A stretch of DNA of 64,000 nt from Nonomuraea zeae (GTDB lineage Bacteria; Actinomycetota; Actinomycetes; Streptosporangiales; Streptosporangiaceae): assembly GCF_005889725.1 (NCBI RefSeq), contig NZ_VCKX01000016.1, forward strand, positions 24,861 through 88,860, in the 5' to 3' direction. Positions within the stretch are counted from its first letter, which is position 1; each line of letters opens with the position of its first letter. The notes beneath the pieces are model-generated. The model was not told the DNA's origin, did no database searches, and was given only the letters and a program-made list of their open reading frames with translations. The position numbers were made by a program, and so were the translations under genes. Below are positions 39,213 to 49,187 of the stretch, one piece after another.

Positions 39213-41432
39213 GTGGACGACCACACAGAACTCCGCATCCATGGCGTGGCCGGCGGCGCTCCTGAGTCGGTGCTGTTCCCCGCCCCGGTTCCCGTGGTCA
39301 GCGATGATCTGGGCGTCAGCGTGTACGAGCCGTTCCCGGAGGTCGTCTCGGGCATCCGCCGCCAGGCCTACATCTGGGGCAACCTCACCTCCGGCGGGCG
39401 CTCGCGGGCGTTCTGGTTGCTCCTGCTGCCGTTCGCGCTGTCGAACATCGCGTTCTTCATGACGCCCCGCTGCCAATCGCCTTCCAAGGAGCGGGGGCGC
39501 TCGCTTCGCCGCTTGATCGACATGCAGCATCGATGGTTCGCGCTGGCACTCACGGGCACGATGATCACGGCGATCGCCGCAGCGTCGATGGACATCGTCG
39601 CGTGGCAGTCCGTGCGCACGACCGAGGTTTCGGCGTTCCCGCCCGTCCGATGGCTGATCACCATCGCCGCAGGCGACGTGTCGCTCAGGCTGGCGATCGC
39701 CTCGCTGTGCCCCCTCATCGTGCTGGTCGCGCTCTGGCGGATGGCACATCTGACCTGGACACGGCTGGATCGGTACGGTCCCCCCGCGCGGCCCGACGGC
39801 ACGCGGAACAGCGCTCACGGCACGGATCGGCGGGGCGCGCCGTCCGATCCGGACGTCCTTCTCGCGCAGCCGGGCCTGTGGAACGGTGGCGATCCGGTCG
39901 GCCGGATGCGCTCTCTGCACGTGGCGATCGGCTTCGCGGTCATCTCGCTCATGATGACGGCTCCGTTCACCTCCCACCCGCCCTTCTCCGCGCTGGGGAT
40001 CCTGGAGTTGTTCGTGCTGGTGACGACGGTCGCACTGGCGGCCCACCCGGAGGTGGCCAAGCGCTACGAACCGGGCGACGAGCCGGTCGGGCTCAAGTTG
40101 CTGGACCTCGGGTGCAGGCTCGTACGCGATGTGGCCACGGTCGGTTACGGTGCCGCCTTCGCCTCCCTGGCGACAGCCGGGCCGCCCCCGCCGTCCGAGG
40201 ATGCTCTGCCGGGATCGCACGCCATCCAGGCCGGCCTGTTCCTCGCGCAGGTAGTTCTGCTCTCCGCCATCGCCGTCATGACGCTGGTGCTGGCCAGGAT
40301 CACCGCAGGGGCGTCACGCGCGGCCGGTCCCGCGCTCAGCTACGGGCGGGCGATGAGGGGGCTGGCTGCTCCGGTCACCCTGCTGCTGGCGTGGATGCTG
40401 GCCAAAGGCTTCGCCATCGGGCTGGCCTTCACCGTCGCCGAAGTCGTGGGCCGGCCCTCGTATTTCGCGGGCACCCGAGCGGACAGCGAGGCCATCGTGT
40501 TGCCTGCCGCCCATTGGTGGGCGGCACCGGCAGGCCTGGTGACCCTGATCGTGATCGTCGCCATCACCGGTTCGCTGCTGCTTCTGGGGAACCGTGCCGC
40601 CAAGGCACCGCTACCGGGGAAACAGGCGGAAGACCCGGGTGAGAAAGTGCGAAGGGCATGGGCGATCGCGGAGCTGACCGACCGCGGCGGCCTGGTGCTC
40701 ACGGCTCTCGCCCTGGTCGCCGTACTGGCGATCATCACCGTGGGCGTCACTACGGTCACCGCGGAGAAGCCGTTGGAGGGATGGGTGATCGCCCTGAGCG
40801 TCGCCGTGCTCATCGGCTTCACGGCCGGGCTGCTGCTGCTCGGCTGGCAGGCGTACAGCAACACCGCGCTGCGCCGCACGGTGGGGGTGCTCTGGGACGT
40901 CAGCACGTTCTGGCCCCGCGCCACCCATCCGCTCGCGCCTCCGTGCTACGCCGAGAGGGTCATCCCCGAACTGGTCGGTCACGTCCGTGCCCTCTTGTCC
41001 AACGGCGACGGCCGGGTCGTCATCTCAGGTCACAGTCAAGGCAGCGTCATCGCGGCGGCGCTCATTCTGCAGGTGGATCCGGCTCTCAGGACGCGAACTC
41101 GCCTGCTGACCCACGGCTCGCCACTGTGCCGGCTGTACGCGCGTTACTTCCCCGCCTACTTCGGCCCCGACGCGATCGAGGCCATTCGGAAGGGACTGCT
41201 CGATCCGGCCCGGCCCGACGAGGCCCCGTGGCGCAACCTCTACCGGCGGACCGACCCCATCGGAGGCGCGATACTGACGGGTGCCAACGGCGTCGACCTC
41301 TACTTACGAGACCCCGAGCGTGACGGCGAACCGATACGCGGCCACAGCGACTACTACGTGGACGCCGCATACGCCGGCGTCCTCGCCGGATGGATCGTCA
41401 ACCCGTCACCGCCGCCTCAACCTCGGGAATGA
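39213..41432 (+). CDS. Large polytopic membrane protein with C-terminal alpha/beta-hydrolase domain
   Basis: GTG 39213 has GGAGA 5 nt upstream; the product is 739 residues. The N-terminus DDHTELRIHGVAGGAPESVL contains an HGV oxyanion-like strand. About ten membrane segments follow to residue ~560. The C-terminal domain has a nucleophile elbow VVISGHSQGSVIAAALIL (Ser608), then RRTDPIGG (Asp681) and RGHSDYY (His711), which form a plausible catalytic triad. So the first strand and the triad of the hydrolase flank a membrane insert. Lipid or wall substrate is possible; function is not known. Confidence 0.7.
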   Translation: MDDHTELRIHGVAGGAPESVLFPAPVPVVSDDLGVSVYEPFPEVVSGIRRQAYIWGNLTSGGRSRAFWLLLLPFALSNIAFFMTPRCQSPSKERGRSLRRLIDMQHRWFALALTGTMITAIAAASMDIVAWQSVRTTEVSAFPPVRWLITIAAGDVSLRLAIASLCPLIVLVALWRMAHLTWTRLDRYGPPARPDGTRNSAHGTDRRGAPSDPDVLLAQPGLWNGGDPVGRMRSLHVAIGFAVISLMMTAPFTSHPPFSALGILELFVLVTTVALAAHPEVAKRYEPGDEPVGLKLLDLGCRLVRDVATVGYGAAFASLATAGPPPPSEDALPGSHAIQAGLFLAQVVLLSAIAVMTLVLARITAGASRAAGPALSYGRAMRGLAAPVTLLLAWMLAKGFAIGLAFTVAEVVGRPSYFAGTRADSEAIVLPAAHWWAAPAGLVTLIVIVAITGSLLLLGNRAAKAPLPGKQAEDPGEKVRRAWAIAELTDRGGLVLTALALVAVLAIITVGVTTVTAEKPLEGWVIALSVAVLIGFTAGLLLLGWQAYSNTALRRTVGVLWDVSTFWPRATHPLAPPCYAERVIPELVGHVRALLSNGDGRVVISGHSQGSVIAAALILQVDPALRTRTRLLTHGSPLCRLYARYFPAYFGPDAIEAIRKGLLDPARPDEAPWRNLYRRTDPIGGAILTGANGVDLYLRDPERDGEPIRGHSDYYVDAAYAGVLAGWIVNPSPPPQPRE

Positions 41433-41512
41433 CCCGATGCCGTGGTTGATCGTGGAGACCGGCCACCGCTGCCAGCCGTGCCCCATCCGGCTCGCCAGGA
41501 CAGCATCGGCCC

Positions 41513-42490
41513 TCACTCCAGCACGTCCGACAGGGAACGGCGGACCGAGTCCTTGTCGTCGAAGGTGATGCCGAGCCTCATGATCATCTGCGGATACTCG
41601 CCCGAGCAGAGCTCATGCTGCAGAAACTCGCGCAGCAGGCCCATCTCCAGCGCCTGCGTGTGGAAGGCGGCGCTCACGCCGAAAGCGGCCGCGTGCAGCA
41701 GGAGGTGCTGCAGTGCCTGCCCCGCGGCGATCCAGTCCTCGCGGGTGTCACCCTGCGTGGTGAGCAGCGCCACGACCCCGACAGACGTCGCGGCTCGCTG
41801 GTCAGCCTGGTTGCCCCAGTCGTGCCGCCAGGAGTAGTCGCGCTGCGGGAAGTCGGGATTGGTACGTTCCACGCGCTGCGGGTAGCCCTGGGCGGGCACG
41901 CCGTCCTTGCGGCGGCTGCCGGGCGGCTGCGACCAGCGGATCAGCTCCAGGCTGAACCGCCGGTCCTGCGCCTGTACGCCCTGCGCGGCCTGGGTGAGCG
42001 CGGCGATGATCCGTACGGCTTCCGGCGAGCGGACCGGCGTGAGCCTGGGCCCCTCCTCCATGGCCGCCCGGACCAGCCGCTCGACCAGTCTGTCCGGCAC
42101 CGGCATGTCGGCGAAGCCCGCCCGGTGGGTGCGGCGGCGCTCGATCTCAGCGCCCAGAGCCCGGATCGACTCGTCGGGCTGGACTTCGCGACCCGGCCGG
42201 ATGGTGGCGAGCAATGACGGGCGGTCCGGGTCCGGCAGGATACGCACGTCCGGCTCGAAGCCCTCGCACCGCATCGCCGTACGCGCCGTGAACAGGGCGG
42301 CCCCGCAGCTGATCAGCAGCTCACGGCCGGAGGCGTCGCCGAAGCGCAGTTTCCTGTCCGGGTCGGCCCGCAGGCTGATCTCCTCCCCGGTGACCGAGAA
42401 GCGCCAGGGCTGCGTGTTGTGGATGGACGGCGCCCAGCGCGCGGCCTCAACCGCGACGTCGAGCGCGTGCTTGACCGAAAGAACAGCCAT
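41513..42490 (-). CDS. Acg-type FMN nitroreductase-fold protein (Rv2032-like)
   Basis: The product is 325 residues from ATG 42490. AARWAPSIHNTQPWRFSVTG is the FMN-binding opening of the Acg family; LLISCGAALFTARTAMRCEG and DWIAAGQALQHLLLHAAAFG follow. This double-lobed fold may store flavin rather than reduce nitro compounds. Rv2032 (acg) is one of the most strongly DosR-induced genes in M. tuberculosis. A DosR-like box (42549-42562) lies 59 bp upstream. It is divergent from pyruvate formate-lyase, so the 266-bp gap serves both. Confidence 0.9.
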   Translation of the reverse strand: MAVLSVKHALDVAVEAARWAPSIHNTQPWRFSVTGEEISLRADPDRKLRFGDASGRELLISCGAALFTARTAMRCEGFEPDVRILPDPDRPSLLATIRPGREVQPDESIRALGAEIERRRTHRAGFADMPVPDRLVERLVRAAMEEGPRLTPVRSPEAVRIIAALTQAAQGVQAQDRRFSLELIRWSQPPGSRRKDGVPAQGYPQRVERTNPDFPQRDYSWRHDWGNQADQRAATSVGVVALLTTQGDTREDWIAAGQALQHLLLHAAAFGVSAAFHTQALEMGLLREFLQHELCSGEYPQMIMRLGITFDDKDSVRRSLSDVLE

Positions 42491-42548
42491 GACTCCACCT
42501 CCAGGAAACCATGTACCCAGCGCATCACGTCCGAGGCCGCCGCCGTCA

Positions 42549-42562
42549 GGGTCGAAGGTCCC
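42549..42562. promoter_or_regulatory. DosR/OsdR-like box upstream of the Acg-type gene
   Basis: GGGTCGAAGGTCCC, reverse complement GGGACCTTCGACCC: one mismatch to consensus and identical to 3639-3652. It lies 59 bp from the Acg start. Confidence 0.65.
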
Positions 42563-42658
42563 ACGCGGGCAGGGTCATGAGCCCTCTGTCGTGGAGCGCC
42601 CTTGGCGGAACGGCCCAGGAGCGTGGGTCCTGGGTCACAATGCGCCGAGATCATCGAA

Positions 42659-42672
42659 AGGACCTTGGTCCC
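42659..42672. promoter_or_regulatory. DosR/OsdR-like box upstream of pyruvate formate-lyase
   Basis: AGGACCTTGGTCCC, one mismatch to consensus and identical to 8509-8522. It lies 85 bp from ATG 42757. Its centre is 110 bp from the first box. Confidence 0.65.
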
Positions 42673-42756
42673 AGCCGCGGATGCCCTTCGGCCGATGTCC
42701 GCCGTGACCCCGTGGACAAGAGTGAAGGCGAACGTCCGATATGACGAGGGGGAACG

Positions 42757-45003
42757 ATGACCGCCACGGAAGTCGAACTCGAAGCCTGGCGCGGATTCAG
42801 CGGGACGGACTGGCGGGACAAGGTGGATGTCCGTGCCTTCATCCAGGGCAACTACACGCCGTACGAAGGCGACGACCGCTTCCTGGCGGGCCCGACGGAG
42901 CGTACCCGTGCGGTGTGGGGGAAGGTCTCGGCGCTGTTCCCCGAGGAGCGGCGGCGCGGGATCCTCGACGCCGACACCGCCGTCCCCTCGTCGATCACCT
43001 CGCACGCGCCCGGCTACATCGACCGCGACCGTGAGCTGATCGTGGGCCTGCAGACCGACGCGCCGCTCAAGCGGGCGATCATGCCCGCGGGCGGGCTGCG
43101 GATGGTGGAGAAGGGCCTGGCCGCCTACGGCTACCGGCTCGACCCCGCGGTGAGGGAGATCTTCACCAAGTACCGCAAGACCCACAACGACGGCGTGTTC
43201 GATGCCTACACCCCCGAGATCCTGGCCGCCCGCCGCTCCGGCCTCATCACCGGCCTGCCGGACGCCTACGGTCGCGGCCGCATCATCGGCGACTACCGCC
43301 GCGTCGCGCTGTACGGCGTGGACCGGCTCATCGCGGCCAAGCGGGCCGAGCTGCGTTCGCTGGACGACGCGGACGCCGCGGACGCGGTGATCCGCGATCG
43401 TGAGGAGCTGTCGGAGCAGATCAGAGCGCTGGACGAGCTGAAGCGGATGGCCGCCCGCCACGGCCACGACGTCGGCCGCCCGGCCGCCACGGCGCACGAG
43501 GCGATCCAGTGGCTGTACTTCGCCTACCTGGCCGCGATCAAGGAGCAGAACGGCGCCGCCATGTCGCTGGGCCGCACCTCCACGTTCATCGACGTCTACC
43601 TCGAACGCGATCTCGCCGAAGGACGCATCGCCGAGGAGCGGGCACAGGAGCTCATCGACGACTTCGTCATCAAGCTGCGCATCGTCCGCTTCCTGCGCAC
43701 CCCCGAATACGACCAGCTCTTCTCCGGCGACCCGACCTGGGTGACCGAGTCGATCGGCGGCATCGGCACGGACGGCCGCACGCTGGTGACCCGTACCAGC
43801 TACCGCTTCCTCCAGACGCTGCGCAACCTCGGCCCGGCCCCGGAGCCGAACCTGACCGTCTTCTGGTCCCCGCGCCTGCCCGAGCCGTTCAAACGGTTCT
43901 GCGGCGCCCTGTCCGTCGAGACCAGCGCCATCCAATACGAAAGCGACGAGCTGATGCGCCCCCGCACCGGCGACGACACCGCCATCGCCTGCTGCGTCTC
44001 GGCCGCCCCCGTGGGCCGGCAGATGCAGTTCTTCGGCGCCCGCGTCAACCTGGCCAAAACCCTGCTGTACGCGATCAACGGCGGCCGCGACGAGCTCACC
44101 GGCGCCCAGGTCGGCCCGGCGTACCCGCCCCTGACCGGCGACTTCCTCGACTACGGGCAGGTCACCCGGGCGCTGGACCGGATGATGGACTGGCTCGCCA
44201 GGACCTACGTCAACGCGCTCAACATCATCCACTACATGCACGACAAGTACGCCTACGAGCGCCTGGAGATGGCCCTGCACGACTATCCGGTCAAACGCAC
44301 CCTGGCCTGCGGCATCGCCGGCCTGGCCGTCACCGCCGACAGCCTCTCGGCCATCAGGCACGCCCGCGTCAGGGTGATCCGCGACGCCACCGGCCTGGCG
44401 ATCGACTACCAGATCGACGGCGACTACCCCGCCTACGGCAACAACGACGACCGCGCCGACGCCATCGCCGCCGAACTCGTCCGCTCCTTCATGCAGAAGA
44501 TCCGCCGCCACCCCGCCTACCGCGACGCCGAGCACACCCAGTCCGTCCTGACCATCACCTCCAACGTCGTCTACGGCAAGCACACCGGCAACACCCCCGA
44601 CGGCCGCCGCGCCGGCCGGCCGTTCGCGCCGGGCGCCAACCCGATGAACGGCCGCGACCGCCACGGCATGGTCGCCTCCGCCCTGTCGGTCGCCAAACTC
44701 CCCTACGACCAGGCCCTCGACGGCATCTCCCTGACCAGCACGGCCACCCCCGACGGCCTCGGCCGCACCTCAGACGAGCGCATCACGAACCTGGTCGGCG
44801 TGCTCGACGGCTACTTCGACGCCGGCGGCTTCCACATGAACGTCAACGTCCTCACCCGCGCCGTCCTGCTGGACGCCATGGAGCACCCCGACCGCTACCC
44901 GCAGCTGACCATCCGCGTCTCCGGTTATGCCGTCAATTTCGTCCGCCTCACGCCCGACCAGCAACGCGACGTCATCAACCGCACCTTCCACGGCTCGCTG
45001 TGA
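42757..45003 (+). CDS. pflB: Pyruvate formate-lyase (formate C-acetyltransferase)
   Basis: The product is 748 residues, the usual PflB length, from ATG 42757. The active-site pair Cys412-Cys413 in IACCVSA and the glycyl-radical loop [12 protein letters not shown] (Gly723) are both intact. The last part ([15 protein letters not shown]) matches the family end. It converts pyruvate and CoA to acetyl-CoA and formate without oxygen. The radical is oxygen-sensitive, so use under anoxia is expected. It is the first of pflB-pflA-ackA; a DosR-like box precedes it. Confidence 0.96.
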   Translation: MTATEVELEAWRGFSGTDWRDKVDVRAFIQGNYTPYEGDDRFLAGPTERTRAVWGKVSALFPEERRRGILDADTAVPSSITSHAPGYIDRDRELIVGLQTDAPLKRAIMPAGGLRMVEKGLAAYGYRLDPAVREIFTKYRKTHNDGVFDAYTPEILAARRSGLITGLPDAYGRGRIIGDYRRVALYGVDRLIAAKRAELRSLDDADAADAVIRDREELSEQIRALDELKRMAARHGHDVGRPAATAHEAIQWLYFAYLAAIKEQNGAAMSLGRTSTFIDVYLERDLAEGRIAEERAQELIDDFVIKLRIVRFLRTPEYDQLFSGDPTWVTESIGGIGTDGRTLVTRTSYRFLQTLRNLGPAPEPNLTVFWSPRLPEPFKRFCGALSVETSAIQYESDELMRPRTGDDTAIACCVSAAPVGRQMQFFGARVNLAKTLLYAINGGRDELTGAQVGPAYPPLTGDFLDYGQVTRALDRMMDWLARTYVNALNIIHYMHDKYAYERLEMALHDYPVKRTLACGIAGLAVTADSLSAIRHARVRVIRDATGLAIDYQIDGDYPAYGNNDDRADAIAAELVRSFMQKIRRHPAYRDAEHTQSVLTITSNVVYGKHTGNTPDGRRAGRPFAPGANPMNGRDRHGMVASALSVAKLPYDQALDGISLTSTATPDGLGRTSDERITNLVGVLDGYFDAGGFHMNVNVLTRAVLLDAMEHPDRYPQLTIRVSGYAVNFVRLTPDQQRDVINRTFHGSL

Positions 45004-45725
45004 ACGGCGTCATCAGCTCCTGGGACCTGTCGGTCGGCGTGGACGGCCCCGGCACCAGGTTCGTCCTGTTCACCGCCGGCTGCCCGCTGCGCTGCCAGTA
45101 CTGCCAGAACCCGGAGACCTGGCGGATGCGCGACGGCCGCCGGGTCACCACCGACGAGGTCATGGACGAGATCAGCAAATATCAGCGGTTCGTCTCCGTG
45201 GCCGGCGGCGGGGTGACGATCAGCGGCGGCGAGCCGCTCCTCCAGCCCAGCTTCACCGCCGAGCTGCTGAGCCGCTGTCACGACAGCGGCCTGCACACCG
45301 CCCTGGACACCTCCGGCCTGCTCGGCGTCCGCGCCACCGACGCCATGCTCGCCGACACCGACCTGGTGCTGCTCGACATCAAGTCCTTCGACCCGGCCAC
45401 CTACCTGCGGGTCACCGGCGGGCCGGTGGAGCCCACGCTGCGCTTCGCCCGGCGGCTCGCGCGGCTGGGCCGGCCCGCGTGGGTACGGTTCGTGCTGGTC
45501 CCCGGGCTCACCGACGCGCCCGGGAACGTGGACGGCCTGGCCCGCTTCGTGGCCGGCCTCGGCAACGTCGAACGGGTCGACGTGCTGCCCTTTCACCGCA
45601 TGGCCGCCGGCAAGTACGCGCGGCTCGGCCTGTGCTTCCCCCTCGCAGACGTCCCGCCGCCCGATCAAGGCCTGCTCAGCCGGGTCCACGCCCAGTTCCA
45701 GGCCCACGGCGTGCCCAGCACCTGA
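45000..45725 (+). CDS. pflA: Pyruvate formate-lyase activating enzyme (radical SAM)
   Basis: GTG 45000 overlaps the pflB stop (GTGA), giving 241 residues and tight coupling. The C-x3-C-x2-C motif is CPLRCQYC (Cys28, 32, 35). [17 protein letters not shown] is the GGE motif that holds SAM, and LDTSGLLG and [10 protein letters not shown] follow. It installs the glycyl radical on PflB. Its adjacency to pflB is the standard arrangement. Confidence 0.95.
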   Translation: MNGVISSWDLSVGVDGPGTRFVLFTAGCPLRCQYCQNPETWRMRDGRRVTTDEVMDEISKYQRFVSVAGGGVTISGGEPLLQPSFTAELLSRCHDSGLHTALDTSGLLGVRATDAMLADTDLVLLDIKSFDPATYLRVTGGPVEPTLRFARRLARLGRPAWVRFVLVPGLTDAPGNVDGLARFVAGLGNVERVDVLPFHRMAAGKYARLGLCFPLADVPPPDQGLLSRVHAQFQAHGVPST

Positions 45726-45768
45726 CCGCCGACCCATCGCGAAACCCCACGGAAATAGGCTTGCGGAC

Positions 45769-46977
45769 ATGGCCGATCGCATTCTCGTCCTGAACACGGG
45801 ATCCTCCTCGATCAAGTACGAGCTCGTGGACCCGCACACCCGCCGGCGCTCGGCCAAAGGTCTGGTCGAGCGCATCGGGGAGGAGCAGGGGCGGCTCACG
45901 CACCGGCGTGCGGACGAGCCGCCGTACATCCGTGACCGTCCTTTTCCCGACCACGGCGAGGGGCTGAACGCGGTGCTGGAGGCGTTCGCCACCGCGGGGC
46001 CCGAGCTGGCCCCCGTGGCGATCGGGCATCGGGTGGTGCACGGCGGCACGAGGTTCACCGAGGCCGTGCTCATCGACGACGAGGTCGTCACCGCCATCGA
46101 GGAGCTGGCCCCGCTCGCTCCCCTGCACAATCCGGTCAACCTGACCGGCATCCGGCTCGCGCGCAAGGTCTTTCCCGAGGTGCCGCAGGTGGCCGTGTTC
46201 GACACCGCGTTCCACTGCGTGCTGCCGCCCGAGGCCTACACGTACGCGGTGCCGCGCGAGTGGCGCGAGCGGCTCGGGGTGCGGCGTTACGGCTTCCACG
46301 GCACCTCCTGCGCGTACGTCTCCCGCCGCGCCGCGGCCGTCCTGGGCCGCGACCTCGCCGGGCTCAACCTGATCGTGCTGCATCTCGGGAACGGCGCCAG
46401 CGCCACCGCGATCTCCGGCGGGCGCAGCGTCGACACCTCGATGGGCATGACGCCGCTGGAGGGGCTCGTCATGGGCACCCGCTCCGGCGACGTCGACCCC
46501 GCACTCACCGGCTACCTCACCCGGGCCGGCGACCTGGACGCCCAGCAGGTGGAGCACGCGCTCACTCATGGTGGCGGCCTGCTCGCGCTGAGTGGGTCCA
46601 GCGACATGCGCGAGGTGCGTGCCCGCGGCGACGCCGAGGCCGGGCTGGCGCTGGAGATCTACACCCGGCGCATCCGCAAGTACGTCGGCGCCTACTACGC
46701 GCTGCTCGGCCGGGTGGACGCGATCGTGTTCACCGGCGGGGTGGGCGAGCACGACGCCGCCACCCGCGCCGCCTCGCTGGCAGGGCTCGACCGGCTGGGC
46801 ATCACCGTGGACCCCGCGCTCAACGAGACGGGATCGGCCGGTGAACGCGCGGTGTCCCCTCCCGGCGCCGAGGTGCCGGTCCTGGTCATCCCCACCGACG
46901 AGGAGCAGGAGATCGCCCGCCAGACCCTCGCGCGGTTGACGCCCGCCCCATCGCCGGCTCCCAAGTCCACCCCTTGA
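45769..46977 (+). CDS. ackA: Acetate kinase
   Basis: The product is 402 residues from ATG 45769, 43 bp after pflA. VLNTGSSSIKYEL opens it (nucleotide-binding N-terminus); GHRVVHGG, VFDTAFH, YGFHGTSCAYVSRR, LHLGNGASATAISGGRSVDT and VFTGGVGEHDA are all present. It makes ATP from acetyl phosphate. A phosphotransacetylase gene is not in the window, so acetyl-CoA from PflB must be converted by an enzyme encoded elsewhere. Its place in the pfl operon indicates mixed-acid energy conservation under hypoxia. Confidence 0.96.
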   Translation: MADRILVLNTGSSSIKYELVDPHTRRRSAKGLVERIGEEQGRLTHRRADEPPYIRDRPFPDHGEGLNAVLEAFATAGPELAPVAIGHRVVHGGTRFTEAVLIDDEVVTAIEELAPLAPLHNPVNLTGIRLARKVFPEVPQVAVFDTAFHCVLPPEAYTYAVPREWRERLGVRRYGFHGTSCAYVSRRAAAVLGRDLAGLNLIVLHLGNGASATAISGGRSVDTSMGMTPLEGLVMGTRSGDVDPALTGYLTRAGDLDAQQVEHALTHGGGLLALSGSSDMREVRARGDAEAGLALEIYTRRIRKYVGAYYALLGRVDAIVFTGGVGEHDAATRAASLAGLDRLGITVDPALNETGSAGERAVSPPGAEVPVLVIPTDEEQEIARQTLARLTPAPSPAPKSTP

Positions 46978-47058
46978 GCTGGGATATCAACCCGGTCCGG
47001 GGGTAGCCGTCCAGCGGGAAACCCGCAGTCTCCGGCGACGGATCCGAGGTGAAAAGCC

Positions 47059-47937
47059 ATGGCTGAGGCCCACAGAGTGGTCGTGGGTTACGACGGCTCG
47101 GACTTCTCGATGCAGGCCTTGGACTGGGCGCTCGACGAATGCGAGCTGCGGAGGTTGCCGCTGACGGTCACGCACGCGTGGCGCTGGCCTTACGGTCAGG
47201 CGGCCGAGGAGGCCAAGCTGCATCTGCGCAAGGCCGCCGAGCATGTGCTTTACCACGGCGCGGAGTGCGCTCGCTCCTCCAGCACGCTGGCCGACGTACA
47301 GACAGATCTGTACGAGGGATCCCCTGCCGAGCGCATCGTCGAGCTGTCGGCCGGCGCGGACCTCGTCGTCATCGGTTCCCGGGGCCTGGGCGCCCTGGCC
47401 AGGTCGCTGGTCGGCTCGGTCACCGCCTACGTCGCGGCACACTCGCAGGCTCCGCTGATCATCGTGCGTGGCCCAGGACCGCTCCCCGCGCCGGCCCATC
47501 CGGGCCCCGTCGTCCTGGGCCTGAGCCCGGCCACACCGGATGCGGCGCTGCGCTTCGCCTTCGACGAGGCCGCCCTGCGCCGGCTCCCGGTGGTGATCGT
47601 GCACGCCGTGCACCTGCAGACCATGGCGTGGGGAGTGGCGATGGCGCCCGTACCCGACGTCGAGGCGCTCACCCGGGCCGGGCAGAACCGGATGGAGGAA
47701 CGCCTGGCCCCCTGGCGCGAGCGGCATGCGGAGGTCCGCGTGGAGGTCCGCGCCGTCATCGCCTCGGCGAAAGAGGCTCTGCGAGCCGCGGCAGCCCAGG
47801 CGAGCCTCCTCGTCGTGGGCGCGGAGCGAACCCGGCACCATGGCCATCTGGGCACGGTGGTCAGAGCGGTGGCCGAGCACGCCGCCTGCCCGATCGCCGT
47901 CGTTCCCGGCCTTTCCGACGACCCTCCGAGTGGTTGA
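47059..47937 (+). CDS. Tandem-domain universal stress protein
   Basis: The product is 292 residues: two USP domains, each starting with a hydrophobic strand (VVVGYDGSDFSMQALDWALD; VVLGLSPATPDAALRFAFDE). The ATP-binding G-2x-G-9x-G(S/T) motif is clear in the first (GSRGLGALARSLVGSV) and degraded in the second (GAERTRHHGHLGTVV). In mycobacteria several tandem USPs are DosR-dependent. It lies 81 bp after ackA on the same strand and is likely part of the pfl transcript. Confidence 0.9.
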   Translation: MAEAHRVVVGYDGSDFSMQALDWALDECELRRLPLTVTHAWRWPYGQAAEEAKLHLRKAAEHVLYHGAECARSSSTLADVQTDLYEGSPAERIVELSAGADLVVIGSRGLGALARSLVGSVTAYVAAHSQAPLIIVRGPGPLPAPAHPGPVVLGLSPATPDAALRFAFDEAALRRLPVVIVHAVHLQTMAWGVAMAPVPDVEALTRAGQNRMEERLAPWRERHAEVRVEVRAVIASAKEALRAAAAQASLLVVGAERTRHHGHLGTVVRAVAEHAACPIAVVPGLSDDPPSG

Positions 47938-47988
47938 AGCGCCGTCGCCGGCATCGGCGGCGGCCACCGTTGAAGGGAGAACAACGCG

Positions 47989-48204
47989 ATGAAGGCAGCG
48001 ATAGGAGACCGGCTGATCGTCGAGAGCGCTCACGATCATGAGCCCAGGCGCGTCGGCGTGATCACGCAGCTGCGCCACGATGACGGTTCTCCACCGTATG
48101 TCGTGCACTGGATGGACTCCGAGCATGAAACGCTCGTGTACCCGGGGCCGGACGCCCACGTGGTGAGCAAGCAGGAGCGGGAAGCCGCGCTTCCGCCCAT
48201 GTGA
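47989..48204 (+). CDS. DUF1918 small protein
   Basis: The product is 71 residues from ATG 47989, with GAAGGGAGA about 9 nt upstream. GDRLIVESAHDHEPRRVGVI, then PPYVVHWMDSEHETLVYPGP is the DUF1918 pattern, an SH3-like barrel of about 60 residues. Function is unknown. It follows the USP gene by 51 bp in the same direction and is probably the last gene of the pfl operon. Confidence 0.85.
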   Translation: MKAAIGDRLIVESAHDHEPRRVGVITQLRHDDGSPPYVVHWMDSEHETLVYPGPDAHVVSKQEREAALPPM

Positions 48205-48244
48205 GCGACGCCGTCCAGGCTCGGATGCGGTCAGCGGCCCGGGC

Positions 48245-49093
48245 TCATGATGTCCGCCCGGCCCGTGGCCGGACCACCGCGACCGGGCAGGTGACGTGGT
48301 GCAGCACGCCGCGGCTGACCGAGCCGAGCACGGCCGAGGCGAAGCCGCCCAGCCCACGCGAGCCCACCACGACCAGATCGGCCGAGACCGAGGCGTTCAT
48401 CAGGGCGTCGACGGGATGCTCGCACACCTGCTCGTCCGTGAGATCGACATCCGGGTACTCGTCCCGCCACGGGGCCACCGCCTCGCGGGCCGTACGCTGC
48501 TGCTGCGCGAAAACGCTCTCCAGCACGTTGCTGTAGGCGGCGGCGTACGGCGCGGACATCGGCGCCTGCCAGGCGTAGACCACATGGACGTGGGCCAGGC
48601 GGGCACGCGCCTGCTCGATGGCGTACCGCATCGCCACCTGCGAGCACTCCGAGCCGTCGTAGCCCACGACGATCCGCCCGTGCACGATCTCGGAGGGGCC
48701 GCGCACGATGACGACGGGCCCGGCGGCATGCCCCGCCACGGCCGCGCTGACCGAGCCGAGTATCATCCCGGCGAACCCGCCCCGCCCCCTGCTGCCCAGG
48801 ACCACGCTGTCGGCCGAGGCCGATCCGGCGATCAACTGCTCGACGACGTGGCCGCTGCGTGACTCCGTGGTCACCTCCACCTCAGGCGCCACCTCGCGCG
48901 CCCGGCTGGAGGCGGCCTCCAGCACTTCGGTGGAGTACTGCGACTGGGCCTCGTCCAGGCTGGGCGGCCACTGCTCGCACACGTGCACGAGGCGCAGCGA
49001 GTGCCCGCGGCGGCCCCCGTCAGCGGCCGCCCACTCGACCGCTGCGGTCGCCGCTGCGGACCCGTCCACACCTACCACTATCTGTTCTGCCAT
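48245..49093 (-). CDS. Tandem-domain universal stress protein
   Basis: ATG 49093 is chosen because it opens MAEQIVVGVDGSAAATAAVE and AAGGGAAG is 9 nt upstream; the product is 282 residues. Both domains keep the ATP motif (GSRGRGGFAGMILGSVSAAV; GSRGLGGFASAVLGSVSRGV). It is the third gene of a leftward set (WS/DGAT, kinase/ATPase, USP), all of which have DosR-regulon counterparts in M. tuberculosis. Confidence 0.92.
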   Translation of the reverse strand: MAEQIVVGVDGSAAATAAVEWAAADGGRRGHSLRLVHVCEQWPPSLDEAQSQYSTEVLEAASSRAREVAPEVEVTTESRSGHVVEQLIAGSASADSVVLGSRGRGGFAGMILGSVSAAVAGHAAGPVVIVRGPSEIVHGRIVVGYDGSECSQVAMRYAIEQARARLAHVHVVYAWQAPMSAPYAAAYSNVLESVFAQQQRTAREAVAPWRDEYPDVDLTDEQVCEHPVDALMNASVSADLVVVGSRGLGGFASAVLGSVSRGVLHHVTCPVAVVRPRAGRTS

Positions 49094-49187
49094 CACACGC
49101 ACTTCCCTTCCCGGCCCGGCTCCCACGCCAAGCTCCTGAGCACGGCCCCGGCCACCCAGGACCCGCAATCCCGCACCACCGGATGCC

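Noticed and set aside
42313..44664. 783-residue antisense frame over pflB
   Set aside because: Shadow of pflB with Gly/Val/Ala repeats, a normal effect of GC-rich codons.
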